Assembly (NCBI RefSeq): GCF_000336575.1 | Contig: NZ_AOPO01000005.1 | Location: 248,001-312,000 of the forward strand | Length of the DNA: 64,000 nt | From: Vreelandella titanicae BH1 | GTDB taxonomy: Bacteria; Pseudomonadota; Gammaproteobacteria; Pseudomonadales; Halomonadaceae | Reading direction: 5' to 3' | Part shown: positions 1-7,982 of the stretch, one piece after another | How the letters are laid out: the number at the start of each line of letters is the position of its first letter | Numbering within the stretch: position 1 is the stretch's first letter | Made by a program: the position numbers and the translations under genes | The notes under the pieces: model-generated | What the model was told of the DNA's origin: nothing | What the model saw: the letters and a program-made list of their open reading frames with translations, nothing else | Databases searched by the model: none

Positions 1-129
1 AGTAAAAGTATGCTTGCTATCTTTTTGCACAATTACATACAATCAACAATGTTTGTTGATGTTCTTCAAAAGTGGCCTCAAAACACAGCCCCAAAAAACA
101 CTCCCCAGGACAATCTCAAGGAACGAGCA

Positions 130-1119
130 ATGAAAGATACCCCCCCTCTACGATGGCAGCTGCTACCGCTAGTGGCTGTAGTAACCCTGCTGTCAACGCT
201 GGCACAAGCCGACGATAGTGTCCTCTCGATTAAGCACGCAAATGATGGCATGGCCAGCAGCGATGATGGCCACTTTACCAGTGGCTTTGAGCTCAATTGG
301 ACGTTTCAGCCTGAAGCACAAAGCTGGACGCAACGCTTGGCTACCGCTTTGCCCGACAGCCTTATTGGCAGCGCTGATATGGCAGCTTTTCGTTTGGTGC
401 ATCAGATTTATACGCCAAACAATATTGAGCAGCGTGGACTGATTGAAGATGATCGTCCCTACGCTGGGATTGTTTACGGCGGTATCTCACTTTACGAAGA
501 CGTGCCCATGGGCAATTGGCGCCAAGCGACTGACCTGCACCTGGATATTGGTTTGGTAGGGCCTTCGTCGCTTGCCGATAGCATTCAACGTGAAGTGCAC
601 CGCATCACCGAAAGCGACCGCCCCAGCGGTTGGGATAACCAGCTTGGCGATGAAGCCATCGTCAACGTCGCCATGCGTCGCCAGTGGTGGTATAGCTCCC
701 CTTTGATGGGTAAGCAGTTTGTCCATGGCCCCAGCGTTAGCGCCGCTTTGGGCAACCTTTACACCTATGCAAGCGCCGGGTATAGCGTTCGCTGGGGTGA
801 TGAGGCGCCTAGCATTCCTACGCTAACGCCAAGCCCTGGTAGCCGCTACCACATGACCGGTAAAGAGGGGTGGCAGTGGTACCTGTTTGCCAGCGTAGAC
901 GGTTACTACATGGCGCAAAACCTGACGCTTGACGGCAATACGTTTAGAAATAGCCACTCGGTTGATCGCAAAGAGTGGGTAGGCGACGTATCAGCAGGGC
1001 TGGCGCTGGCCTGGGAAGATTGGCAAGTCACTTACGCGGCAGTTCAGCGCTCACGTGAATTTGACGGCCAGGAAGAGCAGGATAAATTCGGCTCTATCAC
1101 GCTATCTAAGCGCTTCTAA
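130..1119 (+). CDS. LpxR-like outer-membrane lipid A deacylase (DUF2219)
   Basis: Predicted outer-membrane beta-barrel of the LpxR/DUF2219 family, which in Salmonella and Helicobacter removes the 3'-acyloxyacyl group of lipid A. The start at 130 is chosen because AAGGA lies 7 bases upstream and a signal peptide follows directly (residues 1-27, ending LAQA). An ATG at position 10 is in frame but gives an N-terminus with no export signal. The 329-residue length, the early DND-like segment (KHANDGMASSDDGHFTSG), the DDRPYAG motif and the Phe C-terminus (SKRF) fit the family. It stands alone and is followed by a small unrelated gene. Family membership is fairly sure; actual deacylase activity is inferred. 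Confidence 0.8.
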   Translation: MKDTPPLRWQLLPLVAVVTLLSTLAQADDSVLSIKHANDGMASSDDGHFTSGFELNWTFQPEAQSWTQRLATALPDSLIGSADMAAFRLVHQIYTPNNIEQRGLIEDDRPYAGIVYGGISLYEDVPMGNWRQATDLHLDIGLVGPSSLADSIQREVHRITESDRPSGWDNQLGDEAIVNVAMRRQWWYSSPLMGKQFVHGPSVSAALGNLYTYASAGYSVRWGDEAPSIPTLTPSPGSRYHMTGKEGWQWYLFASVDGYYMAQNLTLDGNTFRNSHSVDRKEWVGDVSAGLALAWEDWQVTYAAVQRSREFDGQEEQDKFGSITLSKRF

Positions 1120-1174
1120 ACGGTTAGGTGAAATGAGGTGAGTAGAAGCGCCCAACGGGAAAGGAGTATTGCTT

Positions 1175-1504
1175 ATGGCTAACAAGTATCCTCACACTCC
1201 CGATGGACGCTATTTTGTCGCCAAAAATCGGCTTTGGCGCTGCACTGACCCGCGTTTAGATGAAGACGAAAAGCGAACCCATATCAAAGCATTGATGAAA
1301 GCCCGCCGGGCGGTTAGGACAGCCCAGCAGCAAGACGATGAAGATGCGCTTCGCCAAGCCCGCAACATGGTGCAGAACGCCAAAGAAGCCCTCGGAGAGC
1401 GTGGCCCGGTATGGTGGGATGATGACGCCCCCGATGAAGGCGGTTTGGCGCCCCATAACAGTTCCTATGCCGAGTGGTGGGAGAGTAAACGACAGCTTCC
1501 CTAA
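1175..1504 (+). CDS. Conserved hypothetical protein, 109 aa
   Basis: Small soluble protein that starts MANKYPHTPDGRYFV and contains a charged helical middle (alternating Arg, Glu, Ala) and a Trp-rich end (VWWDDDAPDEGG, EWWESKRQ). I recognise this style of protein from proteobacterial genomes but know of no function. The ATG at 1175 is preferred over an in-frame TTG at 1169 because AAGGAG at 1161-1166 is 8 bases upstream of it. No signal peptide or membrane segment. The stop codon opens a 10-bp tandem duplication (see findings). Confidence 0.7.
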   Translation: MANKYPHTPDGRYFVAKNRLWRCTDPRLDEDEKRTHIKALMKARRAVRTAQQQDDEDALRQARNMVQNAKEALGERGPVWWDDDAPDEGGLAPHNSSYAEWWESKRQLP

Positions 1505-1582
1505 TTTATATTAATTTATAATTCACGGTTGGGGCTTGCGGTGTTACTCTCTGCCGCTTTCCACGCATACTAAGGGCAACCT

Positions 1583-1906
1583 GTGAAGATCAAAGCAGAC
1601 CTCTCCATTTTAGATATCATTGGCCATCTACTTGTCTGGGTGGTGTTGAGTATTATCACGTTTGGCATAGCGTTATTTTTCTTTCCCTATTCGTTTGCGC
1701 GGTTTGTCATCAATCGCACATCGCTAGTTGATGCCAGCACTGGCGTCGAGCGAAAAATGGTTTGCGATATCAACCTGTTCAGCAATATCGGCCATATCAT
1801 CCTATGGATGTTGATTTCGCTGGTCACCTTTGGTTTAGGGTATATTTTCTACTTCTATCGAGTTTGGAATTACGCGTTGAATAACTCGCGGATTGAGTCA
1901 GTTTAG
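1583..1906 (+). CDS. Small membrane protein with internal repeat (DUF6693-like)
   Basis: 107-residue membrane protein with a GTG start. It consists of two similar halves: GHLLVWVVLSIITFGIALFF followed by a Tyr/Phe-rich helix (about residues 12-45), and GHIILWMLISLVTFGLGYIF followed by a like helix (about 68-102). Each half carries a G-H start, a T-F-G centre and an aromatic/Arg-Asn end (RFVINRTS and NYALNNSRI). The halves are separated by a short polar stretch (DASTGVERKMVCD). This matches my memory of DUF6693 proteins; function unknown. A strong terminator follows at 1954-1990. Confidence 0.65.
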   Translation: MKIKADLSILDIIGHLLVWVVLSIITFGIALFFFPYSFARFVINRTSLVDASTGVERKMVCDINLFSNIGHIILWMLISLVTFGLGYIFYFYRVWNYALNNSRIESV

Positions 1907-1953
1907 TTTTTCTCGTTAAACAGAACTCGGCTTGGAGTATTGATGCTGCACCG

Positions 1954-1990
1954 GGGCCTACGCTGAGAGTTCAAGCGTAGGCCCTTTTTT
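1954..1990 (+). terminator. Rho-independent terminator
   Basis: Perfect 11-bp stem (GGGCCTACGCT at 1954-1964 with AGCGTAGGCCC at 1974-1984), 9-base loop, followed by six T. It ends the transcript of the 107-aa membrane protein just before the convergent yghU stop. Confidence 0.85.
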
Positions 1991-2000
1991 GGGTGACTAA

Positions 2001-2873
2001 TTACTCGCTATCAGCCAGCTTATCTTGTGTGCGAAGCTCAAAGTCGCTGGCATCATGACGTTCATGCAACTGCTCGTGCGGCTCGCCAAAAGAGCGGTTG
2101 ACCATACGGCCACGTTTAACGGCGGGACGTTCATCAATCTCTTCTGTCCAGCGCAGAACGTTCTTGTAGGTATGGGCTTCCAAGAATTCAGCCGCTTCGT
2201 AAACGCGATTTTTCACTAGTGCGCCATACCAGGGGTGAATCGCCATATCGGCAATGGTGTACTCATCACCCGCCATAAAGCGGTTTTCCGCCAAGTGGCG
2301 GTCAAGCACATCAAGCTGGCGTTTTACTTCCATGGTGTAGCGGTCAATCGGGTACTGATACTTTTCCGGTGCGTAAGCGTAAAAGTGGCCAAAGCCACCG
2401 CCTAACATCGGTGCGCTGCCCATTTGCCAGAACAGCCAGGAGAGACACTCGGTGCGTTTCGCCGGGTCGCTGGGTAAGAACTCGCCAAATTTTTCAGCCA
2501 AATAGAGCAGGATTGCGCCAGACTCAAACACCCGCTGGGGGGGATTGGTAGAGTGATCCATCAGTGCGGGAATTTTGGAGTTGGGGTTCACCTCGACAAA
2601 GCCGCTGCTGAACTGACCGCCTTCGCCAATTTGAATCAGATAAGCGTCGTACTCGGTGCCTGCTACGCCTTTCTCCAGCAGCTCTTCCAGCATCACGGTG
2701 ACTTTGACACCGTTGGGTGTGGCAAGGGAGTAGAGCTGAAGAGGGTGTTTGCCTACCGGCAGCGCCTTGTCATGGGTAGGGCCTGCGATTGGGCGATTGA
2801 TATTGGCAAATTTACCGCCGTTGCCAGGTTCCCACTTCCAAACGCTCGGGGGAGTATAGGTGTTGTCGCTCAT
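2001..2873 (-). CDS. yghU: Glutathione S-transferase-like disulfide-bond oxidoreductase YghU
   Basis: Cytosolic nu-class glutathione transferase homolog; E. coli YghU has disulfide-bond reductase activity with glutathione. The sequence has the family's long N-terminal extension (YTPPSVWKWEPGNGGKF), the thioredoxin-fold domain with LYSLATPNGVKVTVMLEE (about residues 47-64), the glutathione-binding PNSKIPAL segment, and the all-helical C-terminal domain. Length of 290 residues matches YghU. It is monocistronic and convergent with the upstream gene. Confidence 0.92.
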   Translation of the reverse strand: MSDNTYTPPSVWKWEPGNGGKFANINRPIAGPTHDKALPVGKHPLQLYSLATPNGVKVTVMLEELLEKGVAGTEYDAYLIQIGEGGQFSSGFVEVNPNSKIPALMDHSTNPPQRVFESGAILLYLAEKFGEFLPSDPAKRTECLSWLFWQMGSAPMLGGGFGHFYAYAPEKYQYPIDRYTMEVKRQLDVLDRHLAENRFMAGDEYTIADMAIHPWYGALVKNRVYEAAEFLEAHTYKNVLRWTEEIDERPAVKRGRMVNRSFGEPHEQLHERHDASDFELRTQDKLADSE

Positions 2874-2977
2874 TAGTTTCCTCGCTATAAATATTCTATC
2901 GGTGACAAAGCGGCTACAAGGGTTAGCTAGTGCTTAGCCTGATAATAAAGTAGTGCATTTTCTCAAAGAGGTGGCGG

Positions 2978-3673
2978 ATGCGTGTTATTGGTGTGCTAGG
3001 CGGTATGAGTTGGGAATCTACCCAAGGCTACTACCGAGCCTTAAATGAGGGCGTAAAAGCAGCGCTAGGTGGCTTCCATTCGGCTAAGATCGTGATGGTT
3101 AGCGTCGATTTTGCCGAAATTGAAGCGCTCCAGCAGCAGGGCGATTGGCACGCTGCTGGTGAATTGCTGGCCAGCGCTGCCCAAAGCGTCGAGCGCGCGG
3201 GTGCCGACTGCCTGCTGATTGCCACCAACACCATGCATAAAGTGGCGCCCGCTATTGAGCAGGCAGTGACTATTCCGCTGCTGCATATTGCCGATGCCAC
3301 GGCTGAACAGCTCACCGCCGACGGAATCACTCGCGTTGGCCTATTGGGTACGCGCTTTACCATGGAGCAGGACTTTTATATTGGCCGCTTAGAAAAGCAG
3401 TTCGGTATTGAAGTCGTGGTGCCCGATCAGTCTGAGCGCGACACTATTCATCGGGTGATCTTTGATGAACTCTGCCAGGGCCGTATAAAAGATGTATCGC
3501 GGCAGCGCTACTTGGCAATCATTGACTCCCTGCATGCTCATGGCGCCCAGGCGGTGATTTTAGGCTGTACTGAAATCGCCATGCTGGTGGGCCAGCGTGA
3601 TACCAAGGTACCCCTTTACGACACCACCGCTCTGCATGCCCAGAGAGCGGTGGCGTGGGCACTAAATGATTAA
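2978..3673 (+). CDS. Aspartate/glutamate racemase family protein (YgeA-like)
   Basis: Cytosolic cofactor-independent amino-acid racemase. The N-terminus MRVIGVLGGMSWEST and the motif GCTEI are typical of the family. The second catalytic cysteine is present at Cys197. The first position is Thr83 (in IATNTMHK) instead of Cys. This Thr/Cys pair is also described for E. coli YgeA, which has low or unusual Asp/Glu racemase activity. The start follows AAAGAGG about 6 bases upstream. No operon partner. The true substrate cannot be told from sequence. Confidence 0.82.
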   Translation: MRVIGVLGGMSWESTQGYYRALNEGVKAALGGFHSAKIVMVSVDFAEIEALQQQGDWHAAGELLASAAQSVERAGADCLLIATNTMHKVAPAIEQAVTIPLLHIADATAEQLTADGITRVGLLGTRFTMEQDFYIGRLEKQFGIEVVVPDQSERDTIHRVIFDELCQGRIKDVSRQRYLAIIDSLHAHGAQAVILGCTEIAMLVGQRDTKVPLYDTTALHAQRAVAWALND

Positions 3674-3688
3674 TCTAGGTAACGACGC

Positions 3689-4120
3689 TTAGACCAGTGT
3701 CAGGGTGACATTAATATTGCCACGGGTGGCATTGGAGTAGGGGCAGACAACATGGGCTTTCTCGACCAACTGCTGGGCAACGTCTTGCTCAAGGCCGGGC
3801 AGACTGATTTTTAGCTCGACTTCGATGCCAAAGCCGGTAGGAATGGCGCCGATACCTACGTGGCCATCAATTTTCGTATCCTGAGGAAGCTTTACTTTCT
3901 CCTGGCCAGCGACATGCTTAAGCGCACCTAAAAAGCAGGCCGAGTAGCCAGCAGCAAATAGCTGCTCAGGATTGGTGCCATCACCGCCTGCGCCGCCCAG
4001 CTCTTTGGGCGTGCTGAGTTTAACATCCAGCGCGCCATCGGACGATTTGGCCTGACCTTCACGGCCGCCAGTAGCGGTGGCGTGGGCACGATAAACAACG
4101 TTTTCAATAGTGGTCGTCAT
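3689..4120 (-). CDS. ohr: Organic hydroperoxide resistance protein Ohr
   Basis: Ohr/OsmC-fold thiol peroxidase that reduces organic and fatty-acid hydroperoxides through a lipoyl-dependent cycle. The two reactive cysteines are Cys62 (GYSACFLGA) and Cys126 ([12 protein letters not shown]). Length of 143 residues is normal. Translation starts after AGGAGA. It is the second gene after ohrR on the minus strand, separated by 118 bp that contain a 22-bp dyad (4177-4198), so it probably has its own OhrR-controlled promoter. Confidence 0.95.
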   Translation of the reverse strand: MTTTIENVVYRAHATATGGREGQAKSSDGALDVKLSTPKELGGAGGDGTNPEQLFAAGYSACFLGALKHVAGQEKVKLPQDTKIDGHVGIGAIPTGFGIEVELKISLPGLEQDVAQQLVEKAHVVCPYSNATRGNINVTLTLV

Positions 4121-4176
4121 TCTGTATCTCCTGTCGGTGTTTTCATTATGAATCTGCGCTATTAACTTAGCGCAGC

Positions 4177-4198
4177 TTTATTTTGCGCGCAATATAAA
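4177..4198 (-). promoter_or_regulatory. Candidate OhrR operator upstream of ohr
   Basis: A 22-bp nearly perfect inverted repeat: TTTAT, mismatch, then the perfect core TTGCGCGCAA, mismatch, ATAAA. It lies 57 bases before the ohr start. AT-rich arms around a GC core, next to an ohrR gene, are what OhrR operators look like. A small perfect 7-bp hairpin (4154-4175) lies between it and ohr. Binding by OhrR is inferred. Confidence 0.65.
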
Positions 4199-4238
4199 TG
4201 GTAAATAAATCTCTATGCCCTGCGCTAGAAAGCGAAGG

Positions 4239-4682
4239 CTATTGGTTCTTTTGCAGGCTATCACGCAGCCGCACTAAGTCCTCTTTCAGCGTGGTCAGTG
4301 CCTCGATCGATTGCTCGCTGGCATGCACCACACAGCTTGGAATATGGCACGCCTGTTCGCGCAACGCTTTGCCTTTTTCAGTGAGATAAAGCTCGACCAC
4401 GCGTTCGTCTTCGTGGCTGCGTTTGCGATTCAACAACTGATCGGCTTCAAGGCGCTTGAGCAGTGGCGTCAGTGAGCCAGGATCGGTTAGTAGGCGCTTA
4501 CTCATTGTGCCTACCGTGATGCCATCGTTTTGCCACAGCACTAGCATCGCCAGGTATTGCGGGTAAGTAAGTCCCAGCTTTTTGAGCAAGGGTTTATAAA
4601 CTTTGGTCATCATCAACGAGGTTGAATAGAGCGCAAAGCAAAGTTGGTGATCGAGCTCTAATTCGCTACAAGATGGTTGCAC
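4239..4682 (-). CDS. ohrR: MarR-family peroxide sensor OhrR
   Basis: Winged-helix repressor of ohr that is inactivated by organic peroxides. Cys15 in the N-terminal helix (DHQLCFALY) is at the sensing position of Bacillus OhrR. Two further cysteines near the C-terminal dimer helix (Cys112, Cys117) would allow the disulfide mechanism of the two-Cys Xanthomonas type. The HTH (about 55-80; TVGTMSKRL, SLTPLLKRLE) and wing with DERVVELYLTEKGK are clear. 147 residues, normal size. Confidence 0.9.
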   Translation of the reverse strand: MQPSCSELELDHQLCFALYSTSLMMTKVYKPLLKKLGLTYPQYLAMLVLWQNDGITVGTMSKRLLTDPGSLTPLLKRLEADQLLNRKRSHEDERVVELYLTEKGKALREQACHIPSCVVHASEQSIEALTTLKEDLVRLRDSLQKNQ

Positions 4683-4777
4683 AAGTATGGTTCCGATCCG
4701 AAATACATCGCCTAATGTAGCGCGGGAAGCAGTTAGTGGCTATCCCTAGACGTTGGTCGTAAGTTGGCAGTTTTGTT

Positions 4778-4832
4778 TTGACACGCACAAGGCGGGTAGC
4801 TAGCCTTCGCATACTCAATGTTACCGGTAACA
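4778..4832 (+). promoter_or_regulatory. Gluconate operon promoter and GntR operator
   Basis: The 14-bp perfect palindrome TGTTACCGGTAACA at 4819-4832 closely matches what is known of GntR-family LacI operators in E. coli (ATGTTA-N4-TAACAT). It lies about 100 bases before the TRAP receptor gene. A candidate promoter sits immediately upstream: TTGACA at 4778-4783, 17-bp spacer, weak TAGCCT at 4801-4806. The operator would then cover the transcription start. The gntR gene in this cluster is the obvious partner. Confidence 0.7.
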
Positions 4833-4855
4833 AATTGCCGTTCATTGAATCGGCC

Positions 4856-4915
4856 ATTAACAACATCGCTATTAACGACTCAGCTATTAACAACCCAGTC
4901 ATTAACAACAATGAG
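4856..4915 (+). repeat. 15-bp tandem repeat, four copies, in the TRAP operon leader
   Basis: Four consecutive 15-bp units begin ATTAACAAC, ATTAACGAC, ATTAACAAC and ATTAACAAC at 4856, 4871, 4886 and 4901, with exactly 15-bp spacing. The first nine bases are conserved while the last six vary. The block lies between the GntR operator and the ribosome binding site of the receptor gene, so it is in the untranslated leader. Confidence 0.85.
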
Positions 4916-4932
4916 TATTTGGAGACAACGCT

Positions 4933-6006
4933 ATGACCTCTATTTGGCGCAACACGCTGACCTTAGTCGGCGCGACCACCCTGACATTTGGTATGGCCCA
5001 TGCCCAAAGCCCGGAGCTCTCTGATCCGCCTGAAATTGAAGGCGAGGTAGTCGGCGACCACGGCTCGCATACTTTGCGCATGGGGATCGGCCTGGCGGAA
5101 AGCTCTCCGCAGTACCTATCCAGCCAATACTTTGGTGAGATTCTGGAGCAGCGCACCGACGGCCGCATCACTGTTAACGTTTTCCCTAACAGTCAGTTAG
5201 GCGACGACGTTCAAATGATGGAGATGCTGCAAACCGGTACGCTGGATATGACCTATCCGTCGAGCTCAGCCACCACTGGTTACGTTGAAGAACTGGCCGC
5301 TTTTGATCTGCCCTTCCTGCTACCTAGTCGTGAAGCCGCTGTAGCGGTCATGCAGAGCGATGTTGCCCAGGACATGCTGGACGCCTTTGAAGGCACCGGT
5401 CTGAAAGCACTCGCTTTCTCTGAAAATGGCTATCGTCAGCTTTCGAACAGCGCTCGACCGGTGGCTAGTCCTGATGACGTTGCAGGTCTAGATGTGCGCG
5501 GTTTAAGCGTTCGTACCATGGAAAACCCGGTACACCTAGCGATTTGGGAAGCCTTAGGTGCCAACCCCACGCCAATGGCCTTTGGTGAGCTGTTCTCCGC
5601 CATGGAACAGGGCGTGGTTGATGGTCAGGAAAACCCCTGGAGCACCATCCTGACCTCTAACTTCAACGAAGTGCAGGACTATGGCACTGAAACACGCCAC
5701 GTCTATACTCCCTTTATCATGATGCTTTCCGAGCGTACTTGGGATCGCATGGCGCCTGAGTATCAAGAGTTGGTGCTGGAAGCCGCTCGCCAGTCCGCTG
5801 AATATGAAATTCAGCTGTCTGCTGAGTATGATGACTGGTCTCGGGATCAGCTAGCAGAGCGAGGAATGGAAATTACTCGCCTGGACGACGAGCAGTTAGC
5901 CGCGTTCCAAGATGCCGTTCAACCGGTTTATGAAGAGTGGGCGCCGCGTATTGGCGAAGACCTGATCGCCGACATTCAAAAGATCGTTGAAGAGAGCAGC
6001 AACTAA
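4933..6006 (+). CDS. dctP: TRAP transporter substrate-binding protein DctP (probably gluconate)
   Basis: Periplasmic receptor of a TRAP transporter, which imports acids with the sodium gradient. It has a signal peptide (residues 1-24, ending MAHA) and the DctP family segments DLPFLL, RGLSVRTMENPVHLAIWEAL and GVVDGQENPW, the last around the carboxylate-binding site. The start follows TGGAGA with 8-base spacing. It is the first gene of dctP-dctQ-dctM-gntK-gntR. The gluconokinase, GntR and GntR operator suggest gluconate or a related sugar acid as ligand. A 12-bp-stem hairpin follows its stop (6025-6054). Confidence 0.9.
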   Translation: MTSIWRNTLTLVGATTLTFGMAHAQSPELSDPPEIEGEVVGDHGSHTLRMGIGLAESSPQYLSSQYFGEILEQRTDGRITVNVFPNSQLGDDVQMMEMLQTGTLDMTYPSSSATTGYVEELAAFDLPFLLPSREAAVAVMQSDVAQDMLDAFEGTGLKALAFSENGYRQLSNSARPVASPDDVAGLDVRGLSVRTMENPVHLAIWEALGANPTPMAFGELFSAMEQGVVDGQENPWSTILTSNFNEVQDYGTETRHVYTPFIMMLSERTWDRMAPEYQELVLEAARQSAEYEIQLSAEYDDWSRDQLAERGMEITRLDDEQLAAFQDAVQPVYEEWAPRIGEDLIADIQKIVEESSN

Positions 6007-6024
6007 ACCTTACGTTTAGCGCAC

Positions 6025-6054
6025 CGTTGGGCAGGCCATCGAGCCTGCCCAACG
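6025..6054 (+). other. Intercistronic hairpin after dctP
   Basis: Perfect 12-bp stem (6025-6036 with 6043-6054) and 6-base loop, no T-run, in the 70-bp gap between receptor and permease genes. Such structures after a binding-protein gene usually protect the upstream mRNA or cause partial termination, giving more receptor than permease. The effect here is inferred. Confidence 0.7.
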
Positions 6055-6076
6055 TGTCAGTGCTTCTGGAGCTCCT

Positions 6077-6670
6077 ATGTCACTCTCCTCTACACCCCCA
6101 AATACCCCCACGCCGATTGAAGATCCATCGGTGTATCTGGATGACCCCAATCGCAAGTTGCTGGAAATCGATACCGATACCCGCCAAGGCCCTGCACTGT
6201 TCCGCTGGCTAACCTTAGGTATGGAGTATCTTATCGGCGTTATTTTAGTGGCGTTGATTGTGTCCGTTTCTTGCAACGTGGTAGGGCGCGCGCTGTTTAA
6301 TTACTCACTGCCCTGGGCCGATGAGCTGGCGCGCATGCTGTTTATATGGCTGGTGTTTATCGGGGCCGCTGCGGCGTTTTCCCGTTACGAGCACATTGCC
6401 GTTGATGCCTTAGTACGGCGCTTGCCGCTGCGCTTGGCACACATGCTCTATTTACTGCAGCACCTAATTATTACCGGCCTAATGGTGGTAATGATTTGGG
6501 GTGGCTACCAAGTGCTGTCGCGTTCAAGCGGGCGCTCAGCGATTATGGATGTGCCATTGAGTTTTATCAGCCTTTCTCTGGTGCTGTGTGTCATCTTTAT
6601 TGCGGTGGTAGCGGTGTGGCGAATGTGGGTCAGCCTTAACGTTATTCGCCACTCTGAGCGGGAGCGCTAA
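6077..6670 (+). CDS. dctQ: TRAP transporter small permease DctQ
   Basis: Small membrane subunit of the TRAP system, 197 residues, with four predicted transmembrane segments (about 45-70, 80-105, 120-145, 160-185) after a long polar N-terminus that is unusual in length for DctQ. The segment NVVGRALFNYSLPWADELARMLFIWLVFIGAA is a hallmark of the family (shown here only as N..GR....Y.L.W..E..R.LF.W...GA). It is followed after two bases by dctM. Confidence 0.9.
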   Translation: MSLSSTPPNTPTPIEDPSVYLDDPNRKLLEIDTDTRQGPALFRWLTLGMEYLIGVILVALIVSVSCNVVGRALFNYSLPWADELARMLFIWLVFIGAAAAFSRYEHIAVDALVRRLPLRLAHMLYLLQHLIITGLMVVMIWGGYQVLSRSSGRSAIMDVPLSFISLSLVLCVIFIAVVAVWRMWVSLNVIRHSERER

Positions 6671-6672
6671 TC

Positions 6673-7953
6673 ATGCTATGGATTTTCCTGGCCATTTTAT
6701 TGGTCTCTATCGTTATTGGGCTGCCCATTGCCTTTGGTTTAGGCGTGGCGGCGCTGGTCATGGCGGTACTCTCAGATATTCCGCTGTCGATTATGATCGA
6801 GCAGTCGATTCGTGGGGTGAACAGCTTTCCGCTGCTCGCCATTCCGTTCTTTATTTTAGTCGGTGAGGTGATGAGTAATGGCGGTATTGCTCGTCGCTTG
6901 ATGGAACTGGCTGGCGCTATGGTCGGCTTTATGCGCGGCGGGCTAGGGCAGGTTGCCATTACCGGTTCGATGTTCTTTGGCGGCATCAGTGGGTCAGCGG
7001 TGGCCGATACGGCCGCTACTGGTGCGATGATGATTCCCTCTATGAAAGAGCAGGGCTACACCGCAGCTAATGCTACCGCAATCAATACCGTGTCGTCGGT
7101 GATCGGAATTATTATTCCGCCCTCCATCCCGCTGATTCTGTACGGCATCGTCACTGAAACCTCGATTAGCCGCCTGTTTATAGCCGGTATCATTCCAGGG
7201 CTGTTGATTGGCTTTGCGCTGATGGTGACCACCTATATTCTTGCCAAAAAGGATGGCGGCGGCGTGCAGCAGTTCCGCTGGGATCGTCTCTGGAAAGCCT
7301 TCAAAGATGCTTGGCTTGCACTTGTTCTGCCGGTCATCGTGATTGGCGGTATTATTGGCGGCGTATTTACCGCCACCGAAGCGGCCGTGGCGGCGCTGCT
7401 TTATGCGCTGGCTATTTCGCTGGTGGTTTACCGTGAGTTCAAGATCAAAGAGCTCGGCGGTATGCTGATTCGCACTGCTCGTTTGACCGGCATGGTGATG
7501 ATGCTGCTAGCGTTTGCGACGGTTATTGCTTGGTTCCTTACCATCAATATGGTGCCACAAACCCTGGTCAGCCAAGTGCAAGCGATCACTCAAGATCCGT
7601 TTATGCTGCTGCTGATTGTGGCGACTTTGCTGCTGTTGGTAGGTTTCGTAATGGACTTAACGCCGGCCATGGTCATCATGGCGCCCATGCTGGCACCGAT
7701 CGTGACTTCGGTAGGTGTTGATGCCGCTTACTTTGGCGTACTGATGGCGTTTGTATTGGGCATTGGGCTGCTAACCCCGCCGGTAGGTACCTGCCTTTAC
7801 GTAGGTTGTGGTGTGGGTAAAGTCTCCATGGAGTCGTTAGTCAAAGCCATGCTGCCTTACTATGTGGCGCTCTTAGTCGTGCTGGTAATTCTGATCGCTT
7901 TCCCTGGCATCGTGACTTGGCTGCCTGATCTTACCGCCGTGCGCGGCAATTAA
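6673..7953 (+). CDS. dctM: TRAP transporter large permease DctM
   Basis: Large inner-membrane subunit of the TRAP transporter that carries the translocation path, 426 residues with about 12 hydrophobic segments. Family motifs include FPLLAIPFFILVGEVM, FGGISGSAVADTAATG and the hairpin IIPPSIPLILYG, plus a second-repeat LTPAMVIMAPMLAP and LTPPVGTCLY near the C-terminus. It is tightly packed behind dctQ and ahead of gntK, so all are probably one mRNA. Confidence 0.93.
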   Translation: MLWIFLAILLVSIVIGLPIAFGLGVAALVMAVLSDIPLSIMIEQSIRGVNSFPLLAIPFFILVGEVMSNGGIARRLMELAGAMVGFMRGGLGQVAITGSMFFGGISGSAVADTAATGAMMIPSMKEQGYTAANATAINTVSSVIGIIIPPSIPLILYGIVTETSISRLFIAGIIPGLLIGFALMVTTYILAKKDGGGVQQFRWDRLWKAFKDAWLALVLPVIVIGGIIGGVFTATEAAVAALLYALAISLVVYREFKIKELGGMLIRTARLTGMVMMLLAFATVIAWFLTINMVPQTLVSQVQAITQDPFMLLLIVATLLLLVGFVMDLTPAMVIMAPMLAPIVTSVGVDAAYFGVLMAFVLGIGLLTPPVGTCLYVGCGVGKVSMESLVKAMLPYYVALLVVLVILIAFPGIVTWLPDLTAVRGN

Positions 7954-7982
7954 GGTTCTTGGTAATGAATAGGAGAGCCGCA

